From positions 10,675,807 to 10,739,806 of the forward strand of contig OY783206.1 of NCBI GenBank assembly GCA_963678705.1: DNA of 64,000 bases. Direction: 5' to 3'. The first letter of the stretch is position 1, and every line of letters starts with the position of its first letter. The notes under the pieces are model-generated. The model made no database searches and had not been told where the DNA came from. It saw nothing but the letters and a program-made list of their open reading frames with translations. This DNA is from Panorpa germanica (taxonomy: Eukaryota > Arthropoda > Insecta > Mecoptera > Panorpidae). The position numbers and the translations under genes were made by a program. Below are positions 52,185 to 63,481 of this stretch, piece after piece.

Positions 52185-53290
52185 AATTATTTACTGCTAT
52201 AACTAATTTTGTACAATTAACCAATAGCTTATCTCTAACACTAATCTAAACAAAAGAATAGCGTCGAGTGTTATCCAGTGATAATACTCGTACATTCACA
52301 CTAGTTCGAACGGCTTCGTTCTCTTTAGCCTTCGCTGCAACCCGTCAGTGTCGAGCAACTGTACCACTTCATCATTTGCGTGTTGATGTAGTCGTTCCTT
52401 GTGCTTCTTAGCATGTTTTTTGATTTCTTCAGCAACTGTAGTGATTCCTAGATCCTTATGGATGTCTACGTTACGAACGTACCACGGCGCGTTAACTATG
52501 TTACGTAGTACTTTGTTCTGAAATGTCTGGATGATTTTGATGTTACTGTCTTTGGTGCAACCCCACAGTTGGATACCATACGTCCACACTGGCTGTCATT
52601 ATTAATGAAGACAAGACAAAGTTTATTGAAGTCCTGTGTCTTCGACAATGAACTACACACCTTTTTGCACAAACGGTCACACCTTTGAAAAGGTTAGTGA
52701 ATTCAAATACCTCGGAACAATTATTCACGATCAAAACAAGCTGAATGCCGAAATTAACAGCAGAATCAAATCAGCTAATAAATGTTTCTTTGTACTAAAA
52801 AAACAATTAAGGTCCAAATTTATCAGCAGAAAATCTAAACTGAGACTATACAAGACACTTATACTACCTGTGCTGCGGTATGCCAGGGAAACCTGGGCAT
52901 TAAACCTAGACACCCAGCGAGCTCTGGGAACTTTTGAAAGAAAAGTATTAAGAACTATATTCGGGCCTGTTAAAGAACAAGGGTGCTGGCGAACCAGATA
53001 TAATTTTGAATTATATGGACTTTATAAAAAATCTCAAGTTACACAGGTCATCGGAAGCAACAGGCTGAGATGGCTTGGCCACGTCTGGAGATCCGCTGAA
53101 GACAACCTTACTAGAATATACACCTTTAACAACCCTACGGGATCCCGTACCCGGGGACGACCACCAACAAGATGGCTGGACGACACAAGAGGACATCAAA
53201 ACTTTGAAAGTAAAAAACTGAAAAAGAATTGCTTTGGACCGATTGAGTTGGAAGAAGCGTGCTGTTGAGGCAGCTAAGACCTGCAATAGG
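52000..53290 (+). mobile_element. RTE-type LINE reverse-transcriptase remnant, split by jockey
   Basis: Before the interruption the plus strand reads YAEYI (degenerate YADD catalytic box), then after a frameshift IIGISERVVRKAFQALEISA and TNMGLIIN. After 52595 it resumes with EDK. The open frame 52636-53268 then reads FEKVSEFKYLGTIIHD, LILPVLRYARETWALN, FERKVLRTIFGP and GSNRLRWLGHVWRS, the C-terminal half of an RTE-clade reverse transcriptase. One tyrosine-to-aspartate change in the active site plus frameshifts make it inactive. The 210-residue frame is the longest in the window but is not a host gene. Confidence 0.85.
52161..52595 (-). mobile_element. 5'-truncated jockey LINE nested in the RTE element
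   Basis: Ten-base duplications TCATTATTAA at 52151-52160 and 52596-52605 flank it. On the minus strand it starts in VWTYGIQLWGCTKDSN, the last part of a jockey reverse transcriptase, continues through FQNKVLRNIVNAPWYVRN to FELV and a stop at 52296, followed by a short 3' UTR and a long poly(A), seen as poly(T) from 52161. The frame is intact, so the insertion is fairly young. Removing it restores GLIINEDK across the RTE target. Confidence 0.9.
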
Positions 53291-53712
53291 TTATAACGCT
53301 CTTAAAGAAGAAGAAGTAGAAGAAGAATCTTGGAATTAGGTTGTGACAACCTAGCATGTATGAAACTGCACTCTAGCTTGGTCTTACTTTAAAAATATAA
53401 TCAAGTGAGTTACAAAAATGTATCTCCATTTATATTTTATACATGTACCAACAAACTATGTCTGTAATTTGTATAAATAAAAAACAGACTGAGAGGGCCC
53501 ATTAAGTAAACGTTATTTTAATATCAGTGCAAACTCAACTGATTGTTTTTTTTTCTGACCGATTCCTCGAACTTCATAGGCCTTTTAAATCGCCCAGACT
53601 TTAATCCCTCTCTGATGTAATGGACTTTTATTAGGGTAATGGTCACGTATTAATATTGTGCTATAACTGAGACCGGGAGAACAAACAGTGTTATATTTTG
53701 TATTTTGTTTTA

Positions 53713-53746
53713 CATTATCCTAATTTGAAATCAAATTAGGATAATG
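53713..53746. repeat. Perfect 16-bp hairpin
   Basis: CATTATCCTAATTTGA and TCAAATTAGGATAATG are exact inverted copies separated by AA. No U tract or gene follows that would make it a functional terminator. Confidence 0.85.
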
Positions 53747-54957
53747 GCTTTTCACAACAGTGATATCGGATATTTAAATCACACATACTCACATATTACT
53801 ATTTAAATGTAACAAATATAGTTAAAGCTGAAATTATTTTGTACGCTCTCACAAACAGAATTCTCCCTCCAAGCTAAATTACTTTGCAAATTGTGGAAAT
53901 GTTGCTATATTTGTGGAAAAATAAACATTACACTGTAGTGATAGTTACATTTATGTATTTGCAAAAATTATTTATAAAATAAATTTTTTTTTTTTTATCT
54001 GGTTTTAAATTTTATATTTTTTAACAACAAATTATTTATTCAAATAGATTTCATATACGAGTAAATAAATGTTTGAATATTTATTTCACAACTTTGGTAA
54101 TCTGTTAGGACTGGTATATAAATTTTACATGAATATTACATAAGCGTACATAACATTTCTTTTAGATAATGTTGATTTTCTATGAAACCACTTCCTAGAT
54201 GTTATGTACATCTACCAATATAGATCAGTCTACATTTATGATTACCTCTCTGTGGCTGAGTTCACAGTGTATGAATAAAGGATAATATAACTGAGGAATT
54301 TAATAACATGCAAATAACGTCAACTGCTCAATAAAATAACAGGAAGAATGTGGACGTAAAGTAAAAGAGTATTGCCTGAGTAGATTTCTATTAAAATTGA
54401 ACGAAAACTTTTCAAATCTGAATTGCACACACTGAGTATACTCGTAGTGCTGCAAGAAGGAATGTCGAACATAACATTTTCAATGATAGTACTTAATTAT
54501 ATTCTGAGGAATTTACTGTATGTAACATGTTTATTATCACTGATACATTAGAAATGTGACTAACACTGCGTCCTGTCCAAGAGCGACGTGTATGCAATTT
54601 GTTGGACTTGACTAAATAATATTTCTTATTTAAGACCCCTATTTTGTAATTTTTATGAGCGCTGGTAACGTTATGCGATTTTTCAAAGATCTGTATTTTC
54701 TAAATTAGACTACTTATATTCGTTTTAAGCTATAGGACCTATTTTTCACTTTATTTAAGGTCGTCTTAGAGAAACTTAGGTGCTTAGAAACTTAGGAAAA
54801 TTGTTCTTAATTTTAAAACAAATTTAATACACAAAATGCCTATTAAAATTAAGAACTGGTTATCAATTTTTTTAAAGATGACTTTTTGTCTGAATTTGTT
54901 TAACAATTCTATGAAAATGCACTGTATATGTTATTAAAATTATTATTCTGGCATCAG

Positions 54958-55230
54958 AATTCTTTTTAATACCAGGGGCCCTATTCCCGAGTCTTGCGAA
55001 CTATGATCGTGATCGAACAGGTATGATTTATATGAGCGAAACGTTTAACGAATCACTTTTAAAAGAGTATTTCTCAACTATAACAATAGTTAATAATAAA
55101 TTTCAGGAATGGTACAGGAATACTCTTTTAAAAGTCATTCATAAAATGTTTCACTCATGTAAATCAGATCTGTTCGATCACGATCATTGTTCGCAAGACT
55201 CAGGAATACGGGCACTGGTTCTAAAATATG
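54958..55230. mobile_element. Foldback MITE family 2
   Basis: Two inverted arms of about 100 bp. The left arm has GTCTTGCGAACTATGATCGT and CACTTTTAAAAGAGTATT. The right arm has AATACTCTTTTAAAAGTCAT and CGATCATTGTTCGCAAGACT. Only a short spacer (about 55070-55110) separates them. A half copy is at 24427-24590. The short open frames here only reflect the palindrome. Confidence 0.75.
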
Positions 55231-56123
55231 ATTAGGTACTGTTTTAAAATTTACAAAGTTTATAATTTTATTTGTAGGTTTAGTAGAATTATTTAGCATT
55301 TGCGAAGCCTCCGTCACTGGATTTATTCAATTTTAAAACTATCTATCTATTGTAATTCCGTTCAAAACTCTACATAATATTTTTACTCCATTCAGTTTTT
55401 CCTAAAGAAACGGCTTTCAAGAAAATTCAAGGTAAATTTAGAGAACGCCATAAGTTTTAAAAAAGGTTTCTCTATAAAATATCAAATTTTTAAAAACTTT
55501 GATTCAGCCGTTTTTGATCAATTCTATAAATTAAGTGATCTATAAAATATAACTGCTGAATATTTATTATACTCGTACTATATTCAGAGGAGCTAAAATT
55601 ATGGGTGGTGCAATCAATGTATAAGAATAAAGAGAAACGTTTTCGTCATTATAAAACGAACATACTATATAAATGTTATGTAAATTGTACTTTACCAGGA
55701 AATAAATTGAAACATAAAACTTAGTTCTCCTCAGAATGATTCCCTATTGGAAACGTTGTTAATATTTTTGAAGTGTACTTTATATCTGGGAAGGATATGT
55801 TTCAGCAAATCAATTAACTTTTCTTGGGCAGTGTACAATACACACATCCACAACACACACAGGTCAGCAACCAATTACGTCCAAACAAGTTGTTGACAAA
55901 GTTTATTAATTGTTCATTTTCCAGTTCCGACATATTTAGCTCCTTCATTCCCTCCAGCATCATCCTCCTGTACCCCCCACCTACAAATACTTCTCTGAAC
56001 GTATCAGAACGGGATGGAACCGAACGGAACGGAACGCCCGCTCCGTTCGTTGCCTAATGGCGGCTTATTCTATTTTATACTAGTAATCAATCACCGGATT
56101 ATAAAACTTATATTTGTTTGCAG

Positions 56124-56264
56124 TACCGCCACGCATTCATCACGTGACTTCAAACGGAAGGATCCAGGTCAAAATGGGGTCACCTGTACGTTTAGAATGT
56201 AACGCGTCTGGGAATCCTCCGCCCACGATCACCTGGAGCAGGAAGAATAATCTTCTACCTTCAG
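56124..56264 (+). CDS. Internal exon 3: first half of Ig domain 2
   Basis: The acceptor TTTGTTTGCAG ends at 56123 and the donor GTATGT starts at 56265, again phase 1 on both sides. The split codon with the previous exon gives Val, producing VPPRIHHV, the usual link between Ig domains 1 and 2 in this family. The 46 residues contain the first cysteine of a C2-type Ig domain (RLEC, residue 25), an N-glycosylation sequon NAS directly after it (26-28), the GNPPP turn, and the core tryptophan in TITWSRK (residue 37). The second cysteine comes from the next exon. About 80-140 bp upstream lies a short GC-rich stretch with repeated CGGAACG units, which does not affect the frame. The exon is confidently coding; the exact paralogue is inferred. 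Confidence 0.92.
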
Positions 56265-56534
56265 GTATGTATAACCTACATGCGGTATAGGAATACCTAT
56301 ACGTTGGTGTTGGTACAATAGAGATTGAATCATCATCCCTGGATGAAATAATCCCGGCCGTAATTTATTTGGGTACTACATGAGTTTTTCTAATCGATAG
56401 CTGCGAAGGGGCGAAATCTTTTTTTTGCGATATCTGATATATTTAGTTCAGAAACGTTTTTCATTAATTCATTTTCATTTTTTATTAATTTATATTAAAA
56501 ATATTACGGGATAATTAAGAAAATTCACTAATTA

Positions 56535-56965
56535 ATAATCCAAATTTAAGTAAGAAAAGATGGTTTAGAAATGAGTCCCACAAAATTATATCAACTATAA
56601 TCAGAATCAAAAGTAATCATTGACCCGAGCTCATCACCCGAGCTCATCTATATAAAATTAATATTAAATCTGATGATAGTTGCCAATGTGGCGAATTCGG
56701 ACCTTTAGATCATATTATATTCGAATGCATAAATTATGTAAACACAAAGATAAAAATTCAATAGTGAAATATTAGATGTGATTAAAACTTTCCTTGTTAA
56801 TACTAAATTTTTGTTAAGCGATTCGAAATTAATTAGTAAATTATTTAAATATTTACATTATTGTAAAATGAAATTGTAAATTTTATGTTAAATATATATA
56901 AAAAATGTTTGATGGTGGCTATGACGAAAAGTTAAGGCCAAATTAATAAATTAAAAAATATATAT
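56535..56965 (+). mobile_element. LINE fragment, family B, second copy
   Basis: Begins in PNLSKKRWFRNESHKIIS as in the 26640 copy, carries a short internal duplication (CACCCGAGCTCATC region, 56624-56648), reads CQCGEFGPLDHIIFEC with the zinc residues intact, and ends with the same AAAAAATGTTTGATGGTGGC tail. The frame is disrupted. It lies 270 bp after exon 3. Confidence 0.7.
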
Positions 56966-58525
56966 ATTATATATAACAGTTAGGTATATATTAGTTAGAT
57001 TAATATTTTTTACTGCTACTAAAGTGTTAATGGAAGAGCACATTTAAATAAAATCAGTCACTGTAATTTACTTTAGAAATTCACATTATGTGGGGTCTAT
57101 TGCATACATATAACAATCATTATACTGTGATTAGAAATTAATGAAAAGACATAACTGAATTTAATATGGTACACTATAGTTAAACAACTTTTCTGCAGAA
57201 TTTGATAAAAATTAAATATGATGTTAATATTATTAGTGTTCTTAATTTAATTATAAAATTTCTAACTATTTGACTAGCTCTAAAGCGAGATTAAATTACG
57301 CATATTGAACATGCAAAACAGGTAAAAGGCATTAATTTAAAAAGTTTTGACTGTCTTTTTAGATTGTTTGACTAGTGAGTAATAAAGATATAAAATACGT
57401 ATAAAGTTGATTTTGTAAGAACAGTGTACTCGTAGTGGGGATTCTTGTTGCAACTTGGCAACGTTGTATGTTGTCATGCTTTGCGCGTGTACTTATTTTC
57501 TATATTATAGACAATACGTAGCTTAATATATACGATAGCGTTGTCATAATTACCCACAGCAGTGTGATTGTATTTAGTCAGTATATGTATATCAAAACTA
57601 ACATATGTTAAGTACAGCATTCGAAAAATATAAAATACTATCGTAAATGAAGTAAACGTAACATTAATATAAAATATTCGGTTACAGTTTTATCTGCGAT
57701 TGTCATTATTTATGATGTCATGGCCTTGTATATCTTGACTACACCGCTGCGTCATAGGTTTTAAGATTATAGCGCTGCTAGCGAAATCGAATCAGAAAAT
57801 ACAGCAAACAAGAGTCGACCATTCATTTATTTATATGTAAGAATTGACTTAAAATTCTGATGAATACAAATAGTTAACGTAAAATTCCATATTTCATATA
57901 AAAATGAACTATAGATTTAAAAAAAAAATAACTTTATCGATAATGTAATGTATTGGGAAATTCGCCATTTTAATAAAATCTCGTGTAGAAATATTTATAA
58001 TTAAACAACTAAAATAATAAAAATTCTCATTAACTTTTATATGAACATATTTTTAATGCTACAGGTCGACAACATAAAATAGAAACATAATATATTTTTC
58101 ATGACGTACACTCAAATCAAGGCAAGTGTGTTTACCTTTTTTGGTTTTTATTTACGGTATGGTGGATTGTGTAAGTAAGGTGCTTTATTAGTCATTAAAT
58201 TCGAAATAAGAGTTTTTTTTAATATCGTTTCGTTTTATAAAACAAGATGTTTATGTGAAAACATATATAAAATAACAAATTAAAGTAGCTCCAGAGCACA
58301 GTAACTCCACCAGGTGCAGCGGAATTATACGGAACTACTTTATTAGGTGCAATCGTTTCAATGCATACCTGATTTCTAGTTTCATTGTTAAATTAACTGC
58401 TGCACACGGTTTTAACAGCGTAGTAACGCGTACAGTGTCAAGTTATCGTGTCAAAATTTTGAATTGAACTTGAATAGAAAGTCCAGTAAGTTAAAATTTA
58501 TGACAAGGTTGATGAAGGTCTTTAA

Positions 58526-58887
58526 GGCCGTCTGCACACGGGTCGAGTGATTGCAAACTAGTCATGTCGAGCCGTGTTTCGTGACTCTATAGAATTTTTA
58601 ACAATAGCATAATAGGGGATTTTATTGTGTTGTATTCTGAGATATTTGTATGTATGTATGTATATTTAAAGACTTTTGAAAAGTATTTGTGCACATCTCT
58701 GCTCATGATGTTCACCATCAAAAGCATACAACGTGATGACCTAGAAACACAGTCGCTCAAATCCAATTTCAAATCAGTTTAGTTGAATTTGAGCCGTGTG
58801 CGTTCTTTCACTCACAACCCAGTCTCATTCTCATTCGTTTCGGGTAGATTCGGGGTTCGCAATCAGTCGACCCATGTGCGGACGGCC
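58526..58887. mobile_element. PIF-type MITE with TAA target duplication
   Basis: Inverted ends GGCCGTCTGCACACGGGTCG and CGACCCATGTGCGGACGGCC continue inward as TGATTGC/GCAATCA, about 29 bp in all. TAA at 58523-58525 and 58888-58890 fits the 3-bp TWA target preference of PIF/Harbinger. A further inner pair GAGCCGTGT recurs near 58569 and 58791. It is 362 bp and non-coding. Confidence 0.75.
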
Positions 58888-60173
58888 TAAGAAAGAAAAT
58901 TAGTGTTTGAGTTAGATAACGACGGCTCAATACAAATATCTTGGGTTGGCCAGTAATTAATTAAATTTGATTTTAGTGTAATCAACGTGATTTATTCTGG
59001 TTCATCACGATTGGTCCATACTTGTTTTTCGCTCGACATAACGAGTCTAAGACATGTAAAGTGTTTTTAAATTTTTGCATGTGATGATACATTTAACCTC
59101 TCCCTTTAGGAGATTTGGTCATCGTCTATGAGTGATAAATCCAAAGAACGTAATTTTTTTTTGGCAAGCAAAGCAAGCTAGCAAGAGACCATCAGTATTA
59201 AAAGACAATTTCTATATTAAAAGTAGAAAAGGAACCTTGGAATTAGCTAATTGCAAGCTGGCAAGTATGAAACTTGCATTGCAAGACAATTTTTTACCTA
59301 GGCATGTGTATTTAGTAACTACAAACTTTACATAAGTATTTGCGAGCTATGGAAACAAAAATGTCAAATAAAAAAAAGTGTACAAAGGCGACACTTGTTA
59401 CAATAGAACGCGATAACATTTAAGGAGTAGAATACTTACACTGTGCCGGAAATGCTGAGAAATTGCACGAGAAAGTGCAACACTCATTTAAAAGAAAACG
59501 CTGCTACATAAATAATGTAGTAAAAAATATTTTCCTTTCGTGCAAAGCAAGATTAGAGTTTTCCGAGTTTTCCGTTTATTGGTCATACACACATAATGTT
59601 ATAAATAGTCGGGAAATTGTTATAAATGGATAAGTAAATATAATAACGGTTAATTCTCTAATTCCACATTAGAACAGTGTAATGTTCATCCGTTGCAAAG
59701 AGGAAGTAGACATGGAGGTTATATTTACCATGCAAATAGTGTATTATTTTAGTTGTTGGAGTAGAACTGAATGGAGTAGACTTTAGGAAATAACAGAATC
59801 ATGTGCAGCATGTGTTTAAGCTGCATTATTAATTTTATAGTACATAGCAAACTATTACAAAAATAAATACGTAATAAAAATGAATATTTATATTATAACT
59901 CGTGGGAGAATTATAAAAGGTAATTTTAGATTTAGCTTGTAATTTTTTTGTTTAATATTTTTTCTGAGAGTGGGAATTTTGACTATGTACATATGAGTTT
60001 GCGTGGGAGCTAAAGAAAGTCAATTTAGAATTTGGAGCTCAAAAGGAATTTAAATCGTTGAATGCTGATATTTGGCCCTTTTGGCACTAATGAGATTGCC
60101 GATTATCAGGCCTCAAAATATACACAATAAACATTTTTTATGTATTGAAAGAATAACAATGGTTTTTTTACAG

Positions 60174-60305
60174 GAGAAAAAACACAGCATTCGCCGAGTT
60201 TGATATTTGAGAAAATGGATAGACATCAGGGGGGAGTTTATCTCTGCACGGCAACTAACGGTGTGGGGCAACCTGTGACTCAACAAATTTTACTTCATGT
60301 ATTAT
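60174..60305 (+). CDS. Internal exon 4: second half of Ig domain 2
   Basis: The acceptor GGTTTTTTTACAG ends at 60173 and the donor GTAAGT starts at 60306. It enters and leaves in phase 1, keeping the rule of the other exons. The split codon gives Gly, then 43 residues: LIFEKMDRHQGGVYLC (residues 9-24) carries the second Ig cysteine at 24, followed by TATNGVGQPVT and the terminal strand QQILLHVL. The NGVG turn after the cysteine is typical of Ig domain 2 in klingon/lachesin relatives. The next exon should begin with two bases completing a codon after T and should start Ig domain 3; none is found before 64000. The last 43 bases of this exon, with donor and intron, recur exactly at 62611, so the exon straddles a tandem duplication breakpoint (between 60262 and 60263). 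Confidence 0.9.
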
Positions 60306-60781
60306 GTAAGTACACTACTTTTATTATTACTTTAACTACTTTTTTTATTAAAATTAATTAGATATATAAATTTATAGATTAAGAACTCTATTTTCTATTA
60401 CATTGAACAACCCACTAAACACAGTTACGTGTATTTAAGGTTTATTGAACATAGCAAATATTACTTTGAAATTTTACGATTTGACCATTAATTTTGATCT
60501 TCGTTTTTGTACATTAACCTGAAATTCACAGTGTTACTAATTTAAACCATTTAAATGCTTGTGGAGCTTCTATAAAGCACTAAATGGGCAGTGAACACAA
60601 TTTTTGGCGATTATACCTCATAACAAATTCGCATACTATATTTGATTATTAATATTTAGTAGGTCAGGTGATTACAATCTTTTATACATTGAGTCGACAA
60701 AGACACAAATAATTATGATCAAATATATTAATTGTATATATTACTAATTAACGTGGATTCATTTATATTAATAATATAACT

Positions 60782-61092
60782 GAATTATTTTCATGTGAGA
60801 AAAAGGTAATAAGTGAAACGAATATTGGGCAGTTATTAAAGGGGGCAGTGAAGAGAAGAGGTGGATGGCGGAGATAGAAAAGAGGAACGTGTAAAGAGAA
60901 GGAATACCAGAGTAGCAGGAGGAGCGAAACAGTAGCAGTAGCAGTTTTGTTTTTATTTTTATTAGGATAATTTTATTATTTTTTTTTTCGTTTGGAAGAA
61001 GTGCAAATATTTAGATTTAATAAAGATCAAAATTGAATTAAGCACAATGATATGTAATGACAAATGCCAAATGACAATAACATTAAAAATTA
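60782..61092 (+). mobile_element. 5'-truncated LINE tail, family C, with perfect TSD
   Basis: Perfect 12-bp duplications AATAATATAACT at 60770-60781 and 61093-61104 bound 311 bp homologous to the end of the 38377 element (GGGCAGTTATTAAAGGG; GTAGCAGTAGCAGTTTT; the same 3' tail). Only the non-coding 3' end and a short coding remnant are kept. A second copy at 63130-63440 exists only through the tandem duplication. Confidence 0.85.
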
Positions 61093-61133
61093 AATAATAT
61101 AACTAGCCACAAATTCATCTTAAACATGTAATA

Positions 61134-61924
61134 CGATGTACGGCTATTAAATAACGAGACTGACGCTGTAAAACATTTTATTTTGATTGCATACATATTT
61201 ACTTATTTTCACCTTCATTCACATCCCTCCTCTATCCCTACAACGCTCCATGCGTATCTTCCATTGTTCGAAACAGTGCTGGAAGTCTTCTTTTATCAGC
61301 TCTTTCAGAATGCGTGCCAATTTCTTTTTTAAAGCTTGAACGGGCTCATATCTTGTTCCTTTTAATGCAGATTTCACGTTAAGAAATTAATAAAAGTCGC
61401 ACAGCGCAAAATCCGGTGAATAATGCAGATGGTCTAATCGCATGCAGTGGGATGCTATACCAGGGTACAAGCCTCTGGAAAGATAATGTGGAATAGCACA
61501 CTCTTTCTGCATGTTAAAATTATTATGTAAAATTTGCCGTACGGATTCTTTATCAATTTCTAAAGGTACAGCAATTGAACGAATACTGAACCGCCGGTCA
61601 GATCAAATCAGATTACCGATTTCTTTGATATTGTCATGCGTTTTTGACTTAGAAAGGCGACCCGGGCGTGAATCATCTTGAACGTCTAGACAGCCATCTT
61701 GAAAACGCTTAAATCACTCCGAAAACACGTTTGTACACTAAACATTTTTCCGGCGAAACAAAAAAAAACAATTCTAATGCGAACGAAAGCTACGGTTATA
61801 CTGATTTGTTTACCGAAGCGATAGACACTGAATTCGAAAGAAAACGCTTGACGACAAAAGCTGTCGATCCTTATACACTTCTTCTGCAGCAGTGTTAGTC
61901 TCGTTATTTCATAGCCTCACCTCG
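61134..61924 (-). mobile_element. mariner with both terminal repeats, internally deleted
   Basis: Inverted ends of about 27 bp share GGCTATNAAATAACGAGAC and are flanked by TA at 61132-61133 and 61925-61926. The minus strand reads N-terminal text (SKSKTHDNIKEIGN, DRRFSIRSIAV, EIDKESVRQILHNNFNM) and then C-terminal text (HLHYSPDFALCDFY, stop, FLNVKSALKGTRYEPV, FQHCFEQWKIRMERC). The central catalytic section is missing and there are stops, so it is inactive. Its ends differ from the CGAGGGTAGT mariners, so it is a separate lineage. It lies inside the tandem duplication. Confidence 0.85.
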
Positions 61925-62610
61925 TATATTTAATTCGTCAGTAGATGACACTAATGAATAATTTGACGTCGTTTTTCAATTACCTGCAGTCTGGAACCTA
62001 ACGTCTAGTGTAAAAGCACTTGACAACTGCACCGTTAAAGAAATATTCCAATATTAAAATGAAAATAAATACATAACGTGTATTTTACAAAACAAACAAG
62101 GCACGAGTGCATTCAATACACCTCTCTAACAATAAACAGTAGAAATGAATTGACACATATCTAGTAAACCAATCAATACAGACTGTAGATGTATTTATGA
62201 TTTGTTATAAATAGAACTCTATCGAATTTGGTGCAGTTTATAAAAGTGTCACATGATTTACGACTCTGGGGTAAAACAGGAATTGAACATTTCATAGTTA
62301 AAAACACCCCCGTGTATTATTTATTACATCTGTACAATTTGTGATTTGATTTATTTATTATAACTTATGTATATTACATTTATATTTTTTGGGGTTCATT
62401 GAATTGGATTATTAATGTGAATTACGACTCACGCTATGAAATATGCATAATGGTTTGATTTGACATTTCCTATAGCGTTACTTTTTAGGTTATCTAGCGC
62501 TTGCCGTGTTGTGGGACTCTAATACTAATTTAATTATTATTCAGGATAATTTTAGAAAGCTTTTGATGAAGTTGTTAGATTTTATCAATAATTTAGAAAA
62601 AAATAATTTA

Positions 62611-62653
62611 GTGGGGCAACCTGTGACTCAACAAATTTTACTTCATGTATTAT
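62611..62653 (+). pseudogene. Duplicated 3' fragment of exon 4, with intact donor
   Basis: These 43 bases equal the end of the fourth exon (60263-60305), followed by the same GTAAGT donor. They encode VGQPVTQQILLHVL but lack the exon's acceptor and the Ig cysteine, so they cannot replace the parent exon. They sit at the join of a direct tandem duplication. An open frame runs into them from 62506 in the same codon register. A pyrimidine/AG sequence ending at 62544 could act as an acceptor, but it would give phase 0 entry, which does not match the phase-1 pattern. I read it as a non-functional fragment created by duplication or by assembly. Confidence 0.75.
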
Positions 62654-63481
62654 GTAAGTACACTACTTTTATTATTACTTTAACTACTTTTTTTATTAAA
62701 ATTAATTAGATATATAAATTTATAGATTAAGAACTCTATTTTCTATTACATTGAACAACCCACTAAACACAGTTACGTGTATTTAAGGTTTATTGAACAT
62801 AGCAAATATTACTTTGAAATTTTACGATTTGACCATTAATTTTGATCTTCGTTTTTGTACATTAACCTGAAATTCACAGTGTTACTAATTTAAACCATTT
62901 AAATGCTTGTGGAGCTTCTATAAAGCACTAAATGGGCAGTGAACACAATTTTTGGCGATTATACCTCATAACAAATTCGCATACTATATTTGATTATTAA
63001 TATTTAGTAGGTCAGGTGATTACAATCTTTTATACATTGAGTCGACAAAGACACAAATAATTATGATCAAATATATTAATTGTATATATTACTAATTAAC
63101 GTGGATTCATTTATATTAATAATATAACTGAATTATTTTCATGTGAGAAAAAGGTAATAAGTGAAACGAATATTGGGCAGTTATTAAAGGGGGCAGTGAA
63201 GAGAAGAGGTGGATGGCGGAGATAGAAAAGAGGAACGTGTAAAGAGAAGGAATACCAGAGTAGCAGGAGGAGCGAAACAGTAGCAGTAGCAGTTTTGTTT
63301 TTATTTTTATTAGGATAATTTTATTATTTTTTTTTTCGTTTGGAAGAAGTGCAAATATTTAGATTTAATAAAGATCAAAATTGAATTAAGCACAATGATA
63401 TGTAATGACAAATGCCAAATGACAATAACATTAAAAATTAAATAATATAACTAGCCACAAATTCATCTTAAACATGTAATA

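Larger units (their letters stand above)
40972..56123 (+). other. 15.2 kb intron between exons 2 and 3
   Basis: Bounded by the donor at 40972 and the acceptor at 56122-56123. It holds MITE copies at 41212-41461, 45356-45561 and 50385-50550, LINE pieces at 43545-43835 and about 44800-45000, a mariner at 47374-47850, an RTE element split by jockey (about 52000-53290), a perfect hairpin at 53713-53746 and a foldback MITE at 54958-55230. The other stretches (41470-43540, 45570-47370, 47860-49980, 53750-54950, 55240-56120) show no coding signal. Confidence 0.8.
56265..60173 (+). other. 3.9 kb intron between exons 3 and 4
   Basis: Bounded by the donor at 56265 and the acceptor at 60172-60173. It holds a LINE fragment (56535-56965) and a PIF-type MITE (58526-58887). 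I see nothing else of note in 56970-58520 or 58890-60170. Confidence 0.85.
60263..62610 (+). repeat. First unit of a 2348-bp direct tandem duplication
   Basis: Sequence from 60263 recurs from 62611 with a constant offset of 2348 bp up to the end of the window. The unit holds the last 43 bases of exon 4, its donor, a LINE tail (60782-61092), a mariner (61134-61924) and otherwise unremarkable AT-rich intron (61927-62610). The breakpoint falls inside a coding exon, and the bases before the two copies differ (GGT versus TTA), so there is no obvious microhomology. Confidence 0.9.

Noticed and set aside
52636-53268. Longest open frame (210 residues) as a host gene
   Set aside because: Its text is the C-terminal part of an RTE reverse transcriptase and it joins the remnant upstream once the jockey insertion is removed.
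53545-53660. Transposase C-terminus (SPDLxP-like text near GCCCAGACTTTAATCCC)
   Set aside because: The resemblance needs several frameshifts and a stop, and no ends or other motifs support it.
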